NCBI RefSeq assembly: GCF_000142805.1
Contig: NC_013082.1
Coordinates: 1,054,001-1,118,000 of the forward strand
Source of the DNA: Lachancea thermotolerans CBS 6340
Lineage: Eukaryota > Ascomycota > Saccharomycetes > Saccharomycetales > Saccharomycetaceae
Length of the DNA stretch: 64,000 nt
Reading direction: 5' to 3'
Shown here: piece after piece, positions 26,516-36,388 of the stretch
How the letters are laid out: each line of letters opens with the position of its first letter
Numbering within the stretch: position 1 is the stretch's first letter
Notes under the pieces: generated by a model
Told to the model about the DNA's origin: nothing
The model's input: only the letters and a program-made list of their open reading frames with translations
Databases searched by the model: none
Made by a program: the position numbers and the translations under genes

Positions 26516-27867
26516 TTAGTTTGGTTCAACAAAAGCTCTGTAGGTGGTAAAATCAGTATCCTCTGCGATAACTTGAACCTCGGTTTCAGGCGCAATGAAA
26601 AAGACATAACCAGACTCGGACTTTAACTTGGTTTCGCCACTCTTTATGAAACCATTGCCCTTAGTTGTAATCAAGATGCTAGGACCTTGCAAACCTTCGA
26701 AACGTCTGACTCCGGGGCCAGACTTAAACGTTGTTTCAAGCACTGCAAATTCCTCGATAGGAGGGTTGTAAAGCACAGTTTTGCCGTCACCAGATGATCT
26801 GGGGAATTCCTCTAACTTCATTTTTTGGTCTTCAACTGAATCATAAGCATACGTTAGCATATCAACAAGGTTTGTCACATCTTTGAATTTGGGAGTAAAT
26901 CCAGCCCTAACAACATTGTCAGAAGCAGCCATACACTCGATGATATCCCCACTGATGTAGGCATGAGGGTCTTTTGCTCTGAGGAATATGGCCTCTCCAG
27001 CTTTCAAGGAACAATGATTCAATAGCAAACCGCCGCAAAATAGGCCAACATCATCTGGAAATTGCTTATTCAATCTAATGAGCAGATCGGGGAGTTCTTT
27101 TTTGTTAAAGTCCGAAGGAGAGTCGCTAGCTCTTTTAATCAACGATCTTGAGTTTGCTGTAATTTCCTCCTGAGTAGCATGCATAACCTTGCTAAACACA
27201 CTCTGAAGAAGCTTCCTGTTCTCGGCGTCTTCAGCGGATCCAGCAACGGCAGAAGCGCGATAATTTTCCACAAATTGATTGCTAACCTCTTCGCCGACAA
27301 TGTTTCTAAGCTCCGGGATACGTTTCAATTCATCGGCAATTTCTTCAAGCGGTTTGAATCCACAGAAACCCTCGAAGTCCGTCACAGCAATAGCCATTTC
27401 AGGCTTATGGTTGTCATCGGGATAGTTGCTAGGATCATTCATGTGTAGCTTTTTAGCGAGTTCCTTGTCTGGATGGGCCTGGATGGACAAAACCTTCTCG
27501 ATAGAAAGGACCTTGAAAAGGAATGGCAATTCATTTGCGGATCCAAACTTCTCAACATTCCCTTGACCCAGCATTTTCGCAGGCTCGGCTGCGATCAGAT
27601 CGCGCAAGTTTTGTTTGGTGTCGTGATTCAGTGACGGAACCTTGTGATGAGTACCCATCCAGAGTTCTGCGTAAGGTTTATCTTCTTCGATAGCGACAGA
27701 TGGGTCTGAATGAGACGCGAATTGGGCCACCGCCGAAGACGATCCAATTTTTCCCCAATCATATTGCTGGAAGCCTAGAAATAGAAGGAATTGTTAGTAT
27801 AGCGCGAGTCACTTGATTGTCATCAACGTAACATACCAGCATCTAATCTAAATAATCTGTTGCTCAT
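26516..27867 (-). CDS. PMI40: Mannose-6-phosphate isomerase Pmi40, one intron
   Basis: Zinc enzyme of the type I class that interconverts fructose-6-phosphate and mannose-6-phosphate, feeding GDP-mannose for glycosylation and cell-wall mannan. Exon 1 is 27867-27837, the 62-nt intron 27775-27836 has donor GTATGT, branch TACTAAC (27793-27799) and acceptor TTTCTAG, and exon 2 is 27774-26516. The product has 429 aa, as in S. cerevisiae, starting MSNRLFRLDAGFQQYDWGK. Zinc-site sequences are seen: LSIQAHPDKELAKKLH, HKPEMAIAVTDFEGFCGF and LRAKDPHAYISGDIIECMA. S. cerevisiae PMI40 has an intron at the same spot. Confidence 0.98.
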
Positions 27868-27996
27868 TGTTTGATTTGTTTACGTGTTGTTAGGGAACTC
27901 CATATATGTGATAATTCAAAAAAATTCTCGACCATTTAATATTCTAACGCGAGTCGCGTGCAATCATCAAACACGTTAGAGGACCTGCCTCAACTG

Positions 27997-28608
27997 ATGA
28001 ACCGATTCGTCGACACCACCGAAAGCTGGATCGAAACAAGCAACGGCAACCGAATTTCAAAATATGCTGAAATACGTGGTGGACAAAGGATCATTCTTTC
28101 AGGCTTCTGCGTTCTTTCGAAAAACTGCAAGTTACTTGGAAATGTCGCCATAAAGAATGAGGACGACGCCGCGATTTCAATGGGACTGCTTTGTATTGTA
28201 GGAAAAGGCTGCGTGCTAAAGCCTCCCCGAATTGGTTTCAAGATAGATAACTTATCTGGGTCAAGAGTACCTGTTCACAGTTCTTTGTGTATGGGATCTT
28301 TTATTTTGATTGGATCGAACTGCGAAATTAGCTGCAAACAAATTGGAAGAAGGATTGTGCTTGGTTGTAACGTTACACTTTCCCGTGGATGCGAACTGGG
28401 TGATGTTGTAATTGTTGATAAAAACGTCAAGGTTCCAGAAAAGTGCAAGGTTCCATCCTACAGCAGAGTTCGAAGACATCCTGTGCTGCCAGGGTCAGTC
28501 TCTTTCATTTCTTTACTTGGCAGTATGCGCAAGTGCATCGAGGACTGGTGCAGGATGGAATATATGGGTTTAGCGGTGGATTTAGAGCAGATAGTGTCTC
28601 AAATATAA
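27997..28608 (+). CDS. Dynactin subunit 5 (p25)-like hexapeptide-repeat protein
   Basis: The 203-aa product resembles metazoan dynactin p25 (DCTN5) from end to end: WIETSNGNRISKYAEIRGGQ against [20 protein letters not shown], then RIILSGFCVL, a run of left-handed beta-helix hexads (CIVGKGCVLKPPRIGFK, GSFILIGSNCEISCKQIGRR, GCNVTLSRGCELGDVVIVDK) and the conserved VPEKCKVPSYSRVRRHPVLPG end. p25 caps the pointed end of the Arp1 filament with p27, p62 and Arp11 and helps dynein-cargo attachment. I know of no p25 gene in S. cerevisiae; the neighbours PMI40 and YND1 are both present there. The ATG at 27997 is chosen because the upstream frame opens only with GTG. It is divergent from PMI40 across 129 bp. 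Confidence 0.85.
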   Translation: MNRFVDTTESWIETSNGNRISKYAEIRGGQRIILSGFCVLSKNCKLLGNVAIKNEDDAAISMGLLCIVGKGCVLKPPRIGFKIDNLSGSRVPVHSSLCMGSFILIGSNCEISCKQIGRRIVLGCNVTLSRGCELGDVVIVDKNVKVPEKCKVPSYSRVRRHPVLPGSVSFISLLGSMRKCIEDWCRMEYMGLAVDLEQIVSQI

Positions 28609-29010
28609 GTAGGATCAAGAATATTAGAAAAGTTTCGAAAACTTGCCGCTTTTTGAGGCACAAGTTCAGCTCGGGGGAAGTGCCATTGTCGATTACGGCA
28701 CCTGGTCCGATCGCTTTTATGTTATTATATATGAATTCTAAGGGAAATCACTTATCATATCAGGGCTCGAAAATCCAGATGGTTGTCGTTTGAGCTGGCG
28801 GCTTATTGAAATAGGCATGATCGTCATTGAGTTTTACGGCGGAAGATTGCTCGCTGCCAACATGTTTGAACCTCACTCTCCTTCTGCGGCAATTGCACAT
28901 TGTTTTTGATTAGAAATTTATTGATATTAAATTACGATCAACATTATTACTTGTATACAGATCGCGCTGATTGAAAATATCAGACAAGCTTAAGTATTCT
29001 CACGCTTAGA
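28609..29010. other. Spacer upstream of YND1
   Basis: This 402-bp tandem spacer should hold the p25-like gene's 3' region and the YND1 promoter. Open frames that run into it from 28443 are shadows of the upstream gene. I see no RNA gene. Confidence 0.45.
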
Positions 29011-30987
29011 ATGCGCCAATCACAAGGAAATGCATTAAACCACGACCAGTATGGGGTTGTTATTGACGCTGGCTCCTCTGGATCACGAGTGTACATTTAC
29101 AAATGGCAGGACCCTGCGTACACATCAAAGGTTGGAGACACCGAAAACTTATATTCAGTCCCTCGCATTTCACTTAGCAAGGAATGGACGACGAAAACCT
29201 CCCCAGGCTTATCAAGTTTTAAAAAGAAACCAAATAAGGCGTTTAAAGACCACATCAAGCCCCTGCTTCAGTTTGCTGAGGATATTATACCAAAAGAAAA
29301 TCTAAAATCGACGCCCGTTTTTATTCAAGCTACTGCGGGTATGAGGCTGCTCTCAGACAAGAAGCGTGACTTGATCTTAGGTGATCTTTGTTCTGGGATA
29401 AAACATTCTACAAACTTCCTTCTGGAGGACTGTAGATCACAAGTTCAGGTTATAGATGGAGAGACTGAGGGGATCTATGGGTGGATTGGACTAAATTACT
29501 TGCTTAAAAATTTCGACAACTACAACGCATCTGACGAGCTTCACACCTCCTTCGGTTTTATGGACATGGGCGGCGGTTCAGCTCAAGTTGCATATGTACC
29601 GAATAATCCGCGCGAGATTGAAAAACATGACGATGATATTTCTTCGGTTATTCTAAGAAGCTTAAATGGCGAAACGCAGACATGGAGGGTTTTTGTTGGT
29701 ACTTGGCTTGGATTCGGCGCCAACGAGGCTAGAAGCAGATATCTCGCTCAAATTGTCAATAGTCTTCCAGAAAATACAAATGATCGAAATGATGATGACT
29801 TTCTCACGCGCGAGCTAGTCGACCCGTGTATGCTAAAGGGTTCACACACTAAATTCAAATTCAAAGACAAATACTTCCACTTTTCTGGCTCTGGGAACTT
29901 TGAACATTGCTCAAAGTCGATCTTTCCTTTGTTAAGAAAAGATACACCGTGTATTGAAGAGCCCTGTTTGTTTAATGGTGTTCATGCTCCTGCAATTGAC
30001 TTTTATAATGACAAGTTCATTGGGACCTCAGAGTACTGGTATACTGCTAATGACGTCTTTCAAGTTGGAGGGGAGTATAATTTTCACGACTTCAGTCAAA
30101 AGGTGAAGGAGTTTTGTGAGAGTGACTGGAAGGAGGTCGAGGAACACAGTAAAAATGGCAGGTATAATAACATACCAATAAAACTACTGCTTGATTCATG
30201 TTTCAAGGCGAATTGGATCTTGAGTGTTTTACACGAGGGGTTTGATATGCCCAGGGTTGGTATTGAAATTACAGACGATCAGGAAACAAAAGATAGAGAC
30301 ACCTCCGAAGGTGCCGCGGCATCTGTTGCATTTCAAAGCACCGACTCAATCGAAGGGTACGACTTATCTTGGACCTTAGGGAAGATGGTTCTTTATGTTT
30401 CAGGGTTAGTGGAAGCAAGTCGGGGTGACGCTTCAGTGGGAATTAGTCCCAGCAGGAACGATATCAAAATTTTTGGGAAGGATTTTATTCCGGGGTCAAT
30501 TTTGGGGCAAGGATTATCAGCGACAGAATCCAGCAGCTTGTTTAAGCAATTCATGAAGATCATCGTTGTGGTGGTGGTTGCAATAATTGCGCTGATGCTG
30601 TGGACAGTGCTTTTTCCGCAGAAAGCGTCAAGAGTTTCGAGATTAAAATCGTTTGTAAAATACTTAAAGTCAAGGCTCTCTCGGTGGTGGCGCTCTGATC
30701 TTCCTCGCTTGAGCTCACTGTCCTCTTTGGAAGAAGGATTGTTTGTTCGGACCGGTTTGGAAAGTGATGACCGCGATGGGAATCAAGTTAGAAGCAGAAG
30801 CATGGTAAGCTTGGAAGACGCCAGAAAACTGTCGGCGGAGCAATACTCCATGGACAGTCCAGTTTCAAACCACTCTGGTAATAAATTTGTTCGAACGAAT
30901 CTGCGTCCCGCATTTTCGCTTGCCGATTTTAGCAAATTTGCGAAGTCAGCGCCTTCCGATAGAGAGAGCGGCCATGTTAATATATAA
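29011..30987 (+). CDS. YND1: Golgi apyrase Ynd1
   Basis: Membrane-bound apyrase of the GDA1/CD39 family that hydrolyses nucleoside di- and triphosphates in the Golgi lumen and so supports glycosylation by removing GDP/UDP. The 658-aa protein (630 in S. cerevisiae) shows the apyrase conserved regions VIDAGSSGSRVYIY (about residue 16), IQATAGMRLL, EGIYGWIGLNYLL and FMDMGGGSAQVAY, plus DLSWTLGKMVLY. A transmembrane helix (IIVVVVVAIIALMLWTVLF, about residue 520) is followed by a basic, Ser-rich cytosolic tail with several RS/KS sites. It converges with SUA7 over 86 bp. Confidence 0.96.
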   Translation: MRQSQGNALNHDQYGVVIDAGSSGSRVYIYKWQDPAYTSKVGDTENLYSVPRISLSKEWTTKTSPGLSSFKKKPNKAFKDHIKPLLQFAEDIIPKENLKSTPVFIQATAGMRLLSDKKRDLILGDLCSGIKHSTNFLLEDCRSQVQVIDGETEGIYGWIGLNYLLKNFDNYNASDELHTSFGFMDMGGGSAQVAYVPNNPREIEKHDDDISSVILRSLNGETQTWRVFVGTWLGFGANEARSRYLAQIVNSLPENTNDRNDDDFLTRELVDPCMLKGSHTKFKFKDKYFHFSGSGNFEHCSKSIFPLLRKDTPCIEEPCLFNGVHAPAIDFYNDKFIGTSEYWYTANDVFQVGGEYNFHDFSQKVKEFCESDWKEVEEHSKNGRYNNIPIKLLLDSCFKANWILSVLHEGFDMPRVGIEITDDQETKDRDTSEGAAASVAFQSTDSIEGYDLSWTLGKMVLYVSGLVEASRGDASVGISPSRNDIKIFGKDFIPGSILGQGLSATESSSLFKQFMKIIVVVVVAIIALMLWTVLFPQKASRVSRLKSFVKYLKSRLSRWWRSDLPRLSSLSSLEEGLFVRTGLESDDRDGNQVRSRSMVSLEDARKLSAEQYSMDSPVSNHSGNKFVRTNLRPAFSLADFSKFAKSAPSDRESGHVNI

Positions 30988-31073
30988 ACCTGGTAAATTT
31001 GATTAGTCAGTTTTACTTAAATGTTCATATAGGTTTGATATATCGCTGGCGTGCATAGTGCGGACTGAACTGA

Positions 31074-32153
31074 CTAGTTGTCGCCCGCACTCTTTTCATT
31101 TTTGTCATTAACTTTAGGCAAGCTATCAAAACTAATTTTTCCACTTGCAATTAACTGAGGATCGACAACTTTATCCCTGAACTCATAAAGTATCTTGTAG
31201 CCACCTTTTATTGTACCTTCTGTGACTTGAAGAGTGTGAGAGACTTGAGAAGCCGATATGTTGACTTTAAAGAGCTGGATTGCCAAGTAAATTGCAGATG
31301 CAGCTATTGTTATGGGCGACTTGCCCGCTAAAACATTGATGTCCTTACAATGTTTCGCGGTATATTCTGCCGCATTAGCAATTTGTACAGAAAGGCCCAA
31401 ATGAGAACAAAACCGTGGAATAAATGTCTCTGCCGAAGTTTGGCCCGAAGATATTGTTGCAGTATCTATGTTTGCAAATCCGTTAGCATTCTTCTCTCTC
31501 AAGATGCTCTTAATTATCGTGAATGTCTTTCCAATTTCTTTTTTTTTGACATTTGTTAAAGATAGTATCTCTTTGAATGATCTGCCAACTTCTGCCCGTC
31601 TACATCCAACAAGGATGACTGAAGCCATTATACTTTCTTGTGACTTGCCCTTCAAAGCCCTCTCCTCGTAGCAAATCTTGTAAGCTTCTTTGGCGCAATC
31701 CTTAACAATTTTGGGTAACTCCGCAGCGTCACACATCATTGTGATTTTTGCATACGCAGCCTGCAGCTCGTTGTCCTTCTTATCCACTATACTTTTGCTT
31801 TGTGCGCGATTTAGATCCCTGGTAAATTTAACATCGCTTCCTTGCGCCTGACCAATTCTTGTAGACAAGTGGTTGCCGTCAAGAAGGGGATTCGAAGCCT
31901 CACCCACACGGCTCGGATCATCACCATTTTGGTCATCGTTTGAAAAGGTACGCCACTCGGATCTAGTGTCCACTATTCTATCAGAGAGAACTAAGCCGCA
32001 CATGGCGCACACCACATCACCCTCACTAAACCTTTCTGCCACCTTCGGAGGATATATTTTACATTCAGGACAGGAAACCACGATATTCAAGTTGGGACCC
32101 CTTCTTCTCGCAGACGCCGCTGCGTTTGCGCTCGCTGCTGCTGGCAAAGACAT
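31074..32153 (-). CDS. SUA7: General transcription factor TFIIB (Sua7)
   Basis: RNA polymerase II initiation factor that bridges TBP and the polymerase and helps set the start site. The 359-aa protein (345 in S. cerevisiae) has a zinc ribbon with CPEC (from residue 28) and CAMC, the B-reader/finger stretch [11 protein letters not shown] followed by [17 protein letters not shown], and two cyclin folds ([40 protein letters not shown]). The first 15 residues are an Ala/Ser-rich leader not found in S. cerevisiae. In S. cerevisiae this gene is on chromosome XVI (YPR086W), so here it breaks the otherwise chromosome V order YND1-NUG1. Confidence 0.97.
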   Translation of the reverse strand: MSLPAAASANAAASARRRGPNLNIVVSCPECKIYPPKVAERFSEGDVVCAMCGLVLSDRIVDTRSEWRTFSNDDQNGDDPSRVGEASNPLLDGNHLSTRIGQAQGSDVKFTRDLNRAQSKSIVDKKDNELQAAYAKITMMCDAAELPKIVKDCAKEAYKICYEERALKGKSQESIMASVILVGCRRAEVGRSFKEILSLTNVKKKEIGKTFTIIKSILREKNANGFANIDTATISSGQTSAETFIPRFCSHLGLSVQIANAAEYTAKHCKDINVLAGKSPITIAASAIYLAIQLFKVNISASQVSHTLQVTEGTIKGGYKILYEFRDKVVDPQLIASGKISFDSLPKVNDKNEKSAGDN

Positions 32154-32481
32154 GTTTAAAAAGCCCCTTGCTACCGTTGATTAGCACCGCCCAGGTTGCC
32201 ACAAAAGTTTCCAAACGTTTGAAACCTCCTAGACCGATGAACGTGGTGGATTCGAGCCTTCGAATCGACTATCGGATGATCCGGACCTCGTTACTGAGCT
32301 TCAAGTTCTTTATTAGTAACTATTATGTTCGCCTTCTGTTAAAAATATGAATAGGTACTTTTATACGATTCCTGAACTCTTCGAGTTGAAAATTTTTAAG
32401 GCGATGAGATGAGCAGCTAGTTGTAGCTCATCTCTTCTAATTATACTAGCTAACCAGCAGTCCACCCCAAGAGAATATACT
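32154..32481. promoter_or_regulatory. SUA7/NUG1 divergent promoter with RRPE and PAC
   Basis: The 328-bp region contains TGAAAATTTTT at 32387-32397 (RRPE-type) and GCGATGAGATGAG from 32401 (PAC), spaced by three bases and 74-95 bp before NUG1. Both are classic ribosome-biogenesis motifs and point towards NUG1, which is a 60S export factor. TAGCTCATCTC at about 32425 gives a partial inverted copy of the PAC half. Confidence 0.82.
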
Positions 32482-34044
32482 ATGAAGGTGAGAAAGCGTA
32501 GTTCCAAAAGAACCTCCACTCGCATGAGGGAGGGTATCAAGAAGAAAGCCGCCGCTCAACATAGAAAGGAAAGGAAGTTGGCTAAAAAAGATCCGACATG
32601 GAAGTCAAACAAGAAGCGCGATCCAGGCATTCCTGCAAGCTTCCCATACAAGAATAAAATTCTGGAAGCTATTGAAGTCAGGAAAGCTCAGGAGGCTGAA
32701 GAAAAACTTGCAAACTTGCAGCGCAAGCTGGAGGAGAAGCAGAGAGCGGCCGAAAGTGGGGAAATTATCATGGACGAAATGGAAGACGATGAGGGTGGAG
32801 AGTCCGACCTTACGGCGCTTGTCGAGTCTGCCCAACAAGCAGCCGCTGAGTTCAATGGTGAGAACGGCGTTGATCAAGAAAGCTCTGAGCCACAAGAAGT
32901 TGTCGAATACGATATTGATTTTTTCGCTGGCGATAGTGAATCCACCACAGAGCTTGAAAAGTCCAGAAAGGCTTACGACAAGATTTTCAAGACTGTAGTG
33001 GACGCCTCAGATGTGATTTTGTACGTTTTGGATGCGCGCAATCCAGAGGGAACAAGGTCGAGAAAGGTTGAACAGGCAGTGCTTCAAAGCCAGGGCAAAA
33101 GATTGATTTTGATTTTGAACAAGGTCGATCTGATTCCTCCATTCGTACTGGAACAGTGGCTGGCTTTTTTGAAATCGAGTTTCCCAACTATTCCTCTTAG
33201 AGCAGCACCAGGTGCTACTAACGCATCCTCATTCAATAAAAAGCTCAGTCAAAGCGGCACTGCAGCCGCTCTCCTGGAATCTTTGAAGACTTACGCAAAT
33301 AACTCGAATTTCAAGAGGTCCATTGTTGTGGGTGTGATCGGCTACCCCAACGTCGGAAAATCTTCTGTCATAAACGCATTGACTTCACGGAGGGGCGGAT
33401 TTTCGAAGGTTTGTCCTGTAGGGAACCAGGCAGGTGTTACCACATCTCTGCGAGAAGTCAAAATCGATAATAAACTAAAGATTCTCGACTCTCCAGGTAT
33501 CTGCTTCCCTAGCGACACGGGGAAAAAGACCAAGAAGGAACAAGAAGCTGAGCTAGCTTTATTGAATGCTTTACCCGCAAAGCACATTGTCGACCCATAT
33601 CCAGCTGTTTTGATGCTCGTGAAGAGGCTTTCCAAATCTGAGGAAATGACCGAAGCCTTTAAGCGGTTATACGACTTGCCACCCATTCCAGCTGCTGATG
33701 CTAACTCCTTCACTAAGCAGTTCTTGATTCATGTTGCTCGTAAAAGAGGTCGGATTGGCAAGGGCGGTATCCCAAATTTGAGCAGTGCTGGTATATCCGT
33801 TTTGAACGACTGGAGAGACGGGAAGATCTTGGGCTGGGTATTGCCTAATTCTTCTAAAGACGGCTCTCACAATGAGGCGTCCACCGGCGGCTCTGCTATT
33901 GAGTCTAAAAAAGCGCCTCAAAGGGTTGAGCAAACTTCAGTTGTGTCTGAGTGGTCGAAGGAGTTTGATCTTGATGGCTTGTTTGCTTCGCTAGATAACG
34001 CAGTAGCGAATGAAAACCAGAATGGAGACGCTGATATGAACTGA
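32482..34044 (+). CDS. NUG1: 60S export GTPase Nug1
   Basis: Nucleolar, circularly permuted GTPase of the YlqF/Nug1 class, needed for maturation and nuclear export of pre-60S subunits. The 520-aa product equals S. cerevisiae Nug1 in length. It begins with a basic RNA-binding leader (MKVRKRSSKRTSTRMREGI) and a coiled coil, then shows motifs in permuted order: G4 LNKVDLIP near residue 210, G1 GYPNVGKSSVIN near residue 287, and G3 ILDSPGI. The C-terminus is acidic and polar. PAC and RRPE sites in the promoter suggest co-regulation with the ribosome-biogenesis regulon. Confidence 0.97.
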   Translation: MKVRKRSSKRTSTRMREGIKKKAAAQHRKERKLAKKDPTWKSNKKRDPGIPASFPYKNKILEAIEVRKAQEAEEKLANLQRKLEEKQRAAESGEIIMDEMEDDEGGESDLTALVESAQQAAAEFNGENGVDQESSEPQEVVEYDIDFFAGDSESTTELEKSRKAYDKIFKTVVDASDVILYVLDARNPEGTRSRKVEQAVLQSQGKRLILILNKVDLIPPFVLEQWLAFLKSSFPTIPLRAAPGATNASSFNKKLSQSGTAAALLESLKTYANNSNFKRSIVVGVIGYPNVGKSSVINALTSRRGGFSKVCPVGNQAGVTTSLREVKIDNKLKILDSPGICFPSDTGKKTKKEQEAELALLNALPAKHIVDPYPAVLMLVKRLSKSEEMTEAFKRLYDLPPIPAADANSFTKQFLIHVARKRGRIGKGGIPNLSSAGISVLNDWRDGKILGWVLPNSSKDGSHNEASTGGSAIESKKAPQRVEQTSVVSEWSKEFDLDGLFASLDNAVANENQNGDADMN

Positions 34045-34242
34045 TGAGGTTCAACACGGCATAGGGATTAAATCAGAATTTTTCACTCAAATTATTTTTT
34101 AATGTATAGTACTCTTTTTTAAATTTTACATTTTGAACTTCATCAAATTAACCTCTACTGGGTCAAGACGAGCTGCATCAAGGCGCTCGATGGCGTATGG
34201 CGAATTTGAATACTTCAATTTTGATTTAAATTTACCGAGGCA

Positions 34243-35742
34243 ATGATTGAAATTGGAGACAGGCTTTTTGTCGATGGCCACACATGTTCCGTCCTTTTCA
34301 TTGGATACATCCCAGCATGGAAGGACAGTAGAGCGTTCGGGCTTGAGTGGGACGAACCTAAGCGAGGAAAACACAGCGGATATCTGAACGGAGTTGAATA
34401 CTTCAAAACACGGATTCCCAACGCAGGTTCATTTGTCAAAGAATCCAAACTGCTATATGCTATTCAGAGCAGAAAGTCTTTTGTTGAGGCTGTAAACAAC
34501 GTTTATTTAAGAGGGCTTGAAAACCGTGAGGACGTATTTTTTGGCTTCAAGAAAGTTGAGCTGTTCGGGTTAAACGTTTTAGCTTCTAAGAACCAAGACC
34601 TTGAAAATCTCAAGTATCTGGATCTTTCTGCGAAGCTCATTGCCTCCAGCGGAGAAACCAAGGATCTTCTTGCTCTCAATTTCAGGTTTAAAAGTTTAAC
34701 CCAGCTAAATCTTTCCTCTAATTTATTCAAGGACTTCAGTGAGGTTTCAAGAGTGTTGAGTGGTATACCACATCTGCGTTCGCTAGACATTAGCAATAAT
34801 CGATTCGAGGTTTATTCAAATGCTGCTGATGCCGAGCAAGTTCAATCTTTGGAAGAACTGAGAGCTAACTTTTGCCAACTATCTACAGAGGGAATTGCAA
34901 ATTTACTCTCTTACTTCCCCAACCTTAAGAGACTCGAGCTCAGCGGCAATTGCGCCCGTGAGCTAGATTCTATCTCTTTCCCGGCGTCTCTGAGTGAGCT
35001 CAGCCTCGCGGAAAATTGTTTGTCCACAATGCCTCTGAATATTTTCGAAGCTAGCGTTGTCCGTTTAAATGTTTCTTCAAACAAAATATACAGTTTACTG
35101 GGTGGTGTTTTTCCAAAAATAGAGGCACTTGACCTGTCGTACTGCTGTATTGACCGATGGGATTCAATTGATGAGATTTGTACCAACTTCCCGAATATGA
35201 AGGATTTCAGAATTAACGGAAATCCCCTCACTATGGATGAGAGTGATGACAACGTATTTCTACAACTCATAGGCCGCAATCGAAACATTGATCGTTTAAA
35301 CGGATCATTCCTTACCGAGAAAGTTCGGTATGATGCTGAGATCTATTTTATGGCACAAGTGTCCACTCAAAATGCAACCATCAACAAAGCCGGACGTCAA
35401 TGGAACTATTTGCTGCAAAAGCACGGGCCTGTTAGCCGCGGGGGTGGGTCTATAGGATCGGGCACCATCTTTGAAATTCTGACTGTAGATTTGGAGTTCG
35501 AAGGTTATAAAGTCAGAGAGCTCTCTATGCTGCCTAGCTATTCTATCCGGTTCCTCAAAACAACTATATCTAGAACTTTGTCAATCCCCGCTTCCGAGTT
35601 TAATTTATATTATGTCCTGGAAGGCGGCACACAGCAAGAATTCAGCTTTGAGTTTTCGCCCATCAGTATGTTTAACATTAAAAGCGGGGACAGAATATGT
35701 GTAGACCTTAAAAACGCGAAACGCAGATCTTCGGCTTCGTAG
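34243..35742 (+). CDS. PAC2: Tubulin-folding cofactor E homolog Pac2
   Basis: Chaperone that acts on alpha-tubulin in heterodimer formation. The 499-aa protein has an N-terminal CAP-Gly domain (LFIGYIPAWKDSRAFGLEWD, GKHSGYLNGVEYF, GSFVK), a central set of leucine-rich repeats (FKSLTQLNLSSNLFKDF, HLRSLDISNNRFEV, PNLKRLELSGNC) closed by a DRLNGSFLTE cap, and a C-terminal ubiquitin-like fold. The layout matches TBCE. It follows NUG1, as YER007W follows YER006W in S. cerevisiae, and converges with TMA20 with 37 bp between them. Confidence 0.96.
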   Translation: MIEIGDRLFVDGHTCSVLFIGYIPAWKDSRAFGLEWDEPKRGKHSGYLNGVEYFKTRIPNAGSFVKESKLLYAIQSRKSFVEAVNNVYLRGLENREDVFFGFKKVELFGLNVLASKNQDLENLKYLDLSAKLIASSGETKDLLALNFRFKSLTQLNLSSNLFKDFSEVSRVLSGIPHLRSLDISNNRFEVYSNAADAEQVQSLEELRANFCQLSTEGIANLLSYFPNLKRLELSGNCARELDSISFPASLSELSLAENCLSTMPLNIFEASVVRLNVSSNKIYSLLGGVFPKIEALDLSYCCIDRWDSIDEICTNFPNMKDFRINGNPLTMDESDDNVFLQLIGRNRNIDRLNGSFLTEKVRYDAEIYFMAQVSTQNATINKAGRQWNYLLQKHGPVSRGGGSIGSGTIFEILTVDLEFEGYKVRELSMLPSYSIRFLKTTISRTLSIPASEFNLYYVLEGGTQQEFSFEFSPISMFNIKSGDRICVDLKNAKRRSSAS

Positions 35743-35779
35743 TTATACAAATCATTGCGACACGGACTCATGCTATAAA

Positions 35780-36388
35780 TCATTCGACAGAAAAGGTCCA
35801 CAAAGGATCGCCCAAATGGTGAATCATTTCAACTCCGTGACCTTTATTGATAGATTTGATATCCTCTGTGCTCATGAGGAGCCTCCCGACTGCTAGCGCG
35901 CTTTCCTTGTTTTCTGCCTTAACAATCACCAATGCATCTTTTTCGAGCCCTGGTGCCTCTGGCAGCTGCGCGCCCGGCGATGTGAGACCTGGACACATGA
36001 TGTTGGCACCGGACAGTACAAACTTGATAGCACCACGATCCACCTGAACCGTTGGGAATGCTTCAGGGAACTTGTGAACCAGCTTCAAAGTTGGAATTAG
36101 CTCATCAAACTTTTGAAAGAAACACACCTCACCGTCAACAGCGTACAGCTGAATCTTATCTTCGCACTTAATGAGCTCAACGTGGCTCTTTTTAGGAACT
36201 AGCTCGTCAATGACCTCTTCTAGTTTTGGAAACTGTGAAACAAGTTTGGTCTTGAGAGTACGCTGAACGGAAGATTTTACGTTCGATCTTGAATGCACGT
36301 CTTCTCTCGAGAACCCATTAGCGACGTTAGTATAAAGAATGTAAAGAGCAGAGCTTCCTCTTCGAAGGCTGACTTACTTTCTAAACAT
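35780..36388 (-). CDS. TMA20: Ribosome-associated PUA protein Tma20 (MCT-1), one intron
   Basis: Partner of Tma22; the pair (MCTS1-DENR) recycles 40S subunits and affects reinitiation. Exon 1 is 36388-36378 (ATG TTT AGA AA), intron 36306-36377 (72 nt) has donor GTAAGT, branch TACTAAC (36326-36332) and first downstream acceptor TCGAG, and exon 2 is 36305-35780. The 178-aa protein begins MFRKEDVHSRS; S. cerevisiae has MFKKFTKEDVHSRS (181 aa), so three residues are missing at the junction. A PUA domain follows (TVQVDRGAIKFVLSGANIMC, GHGVEMIHHLGDPLW). S. cerevisiae TMA20 also has an intron here. Confidence 0.92.
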
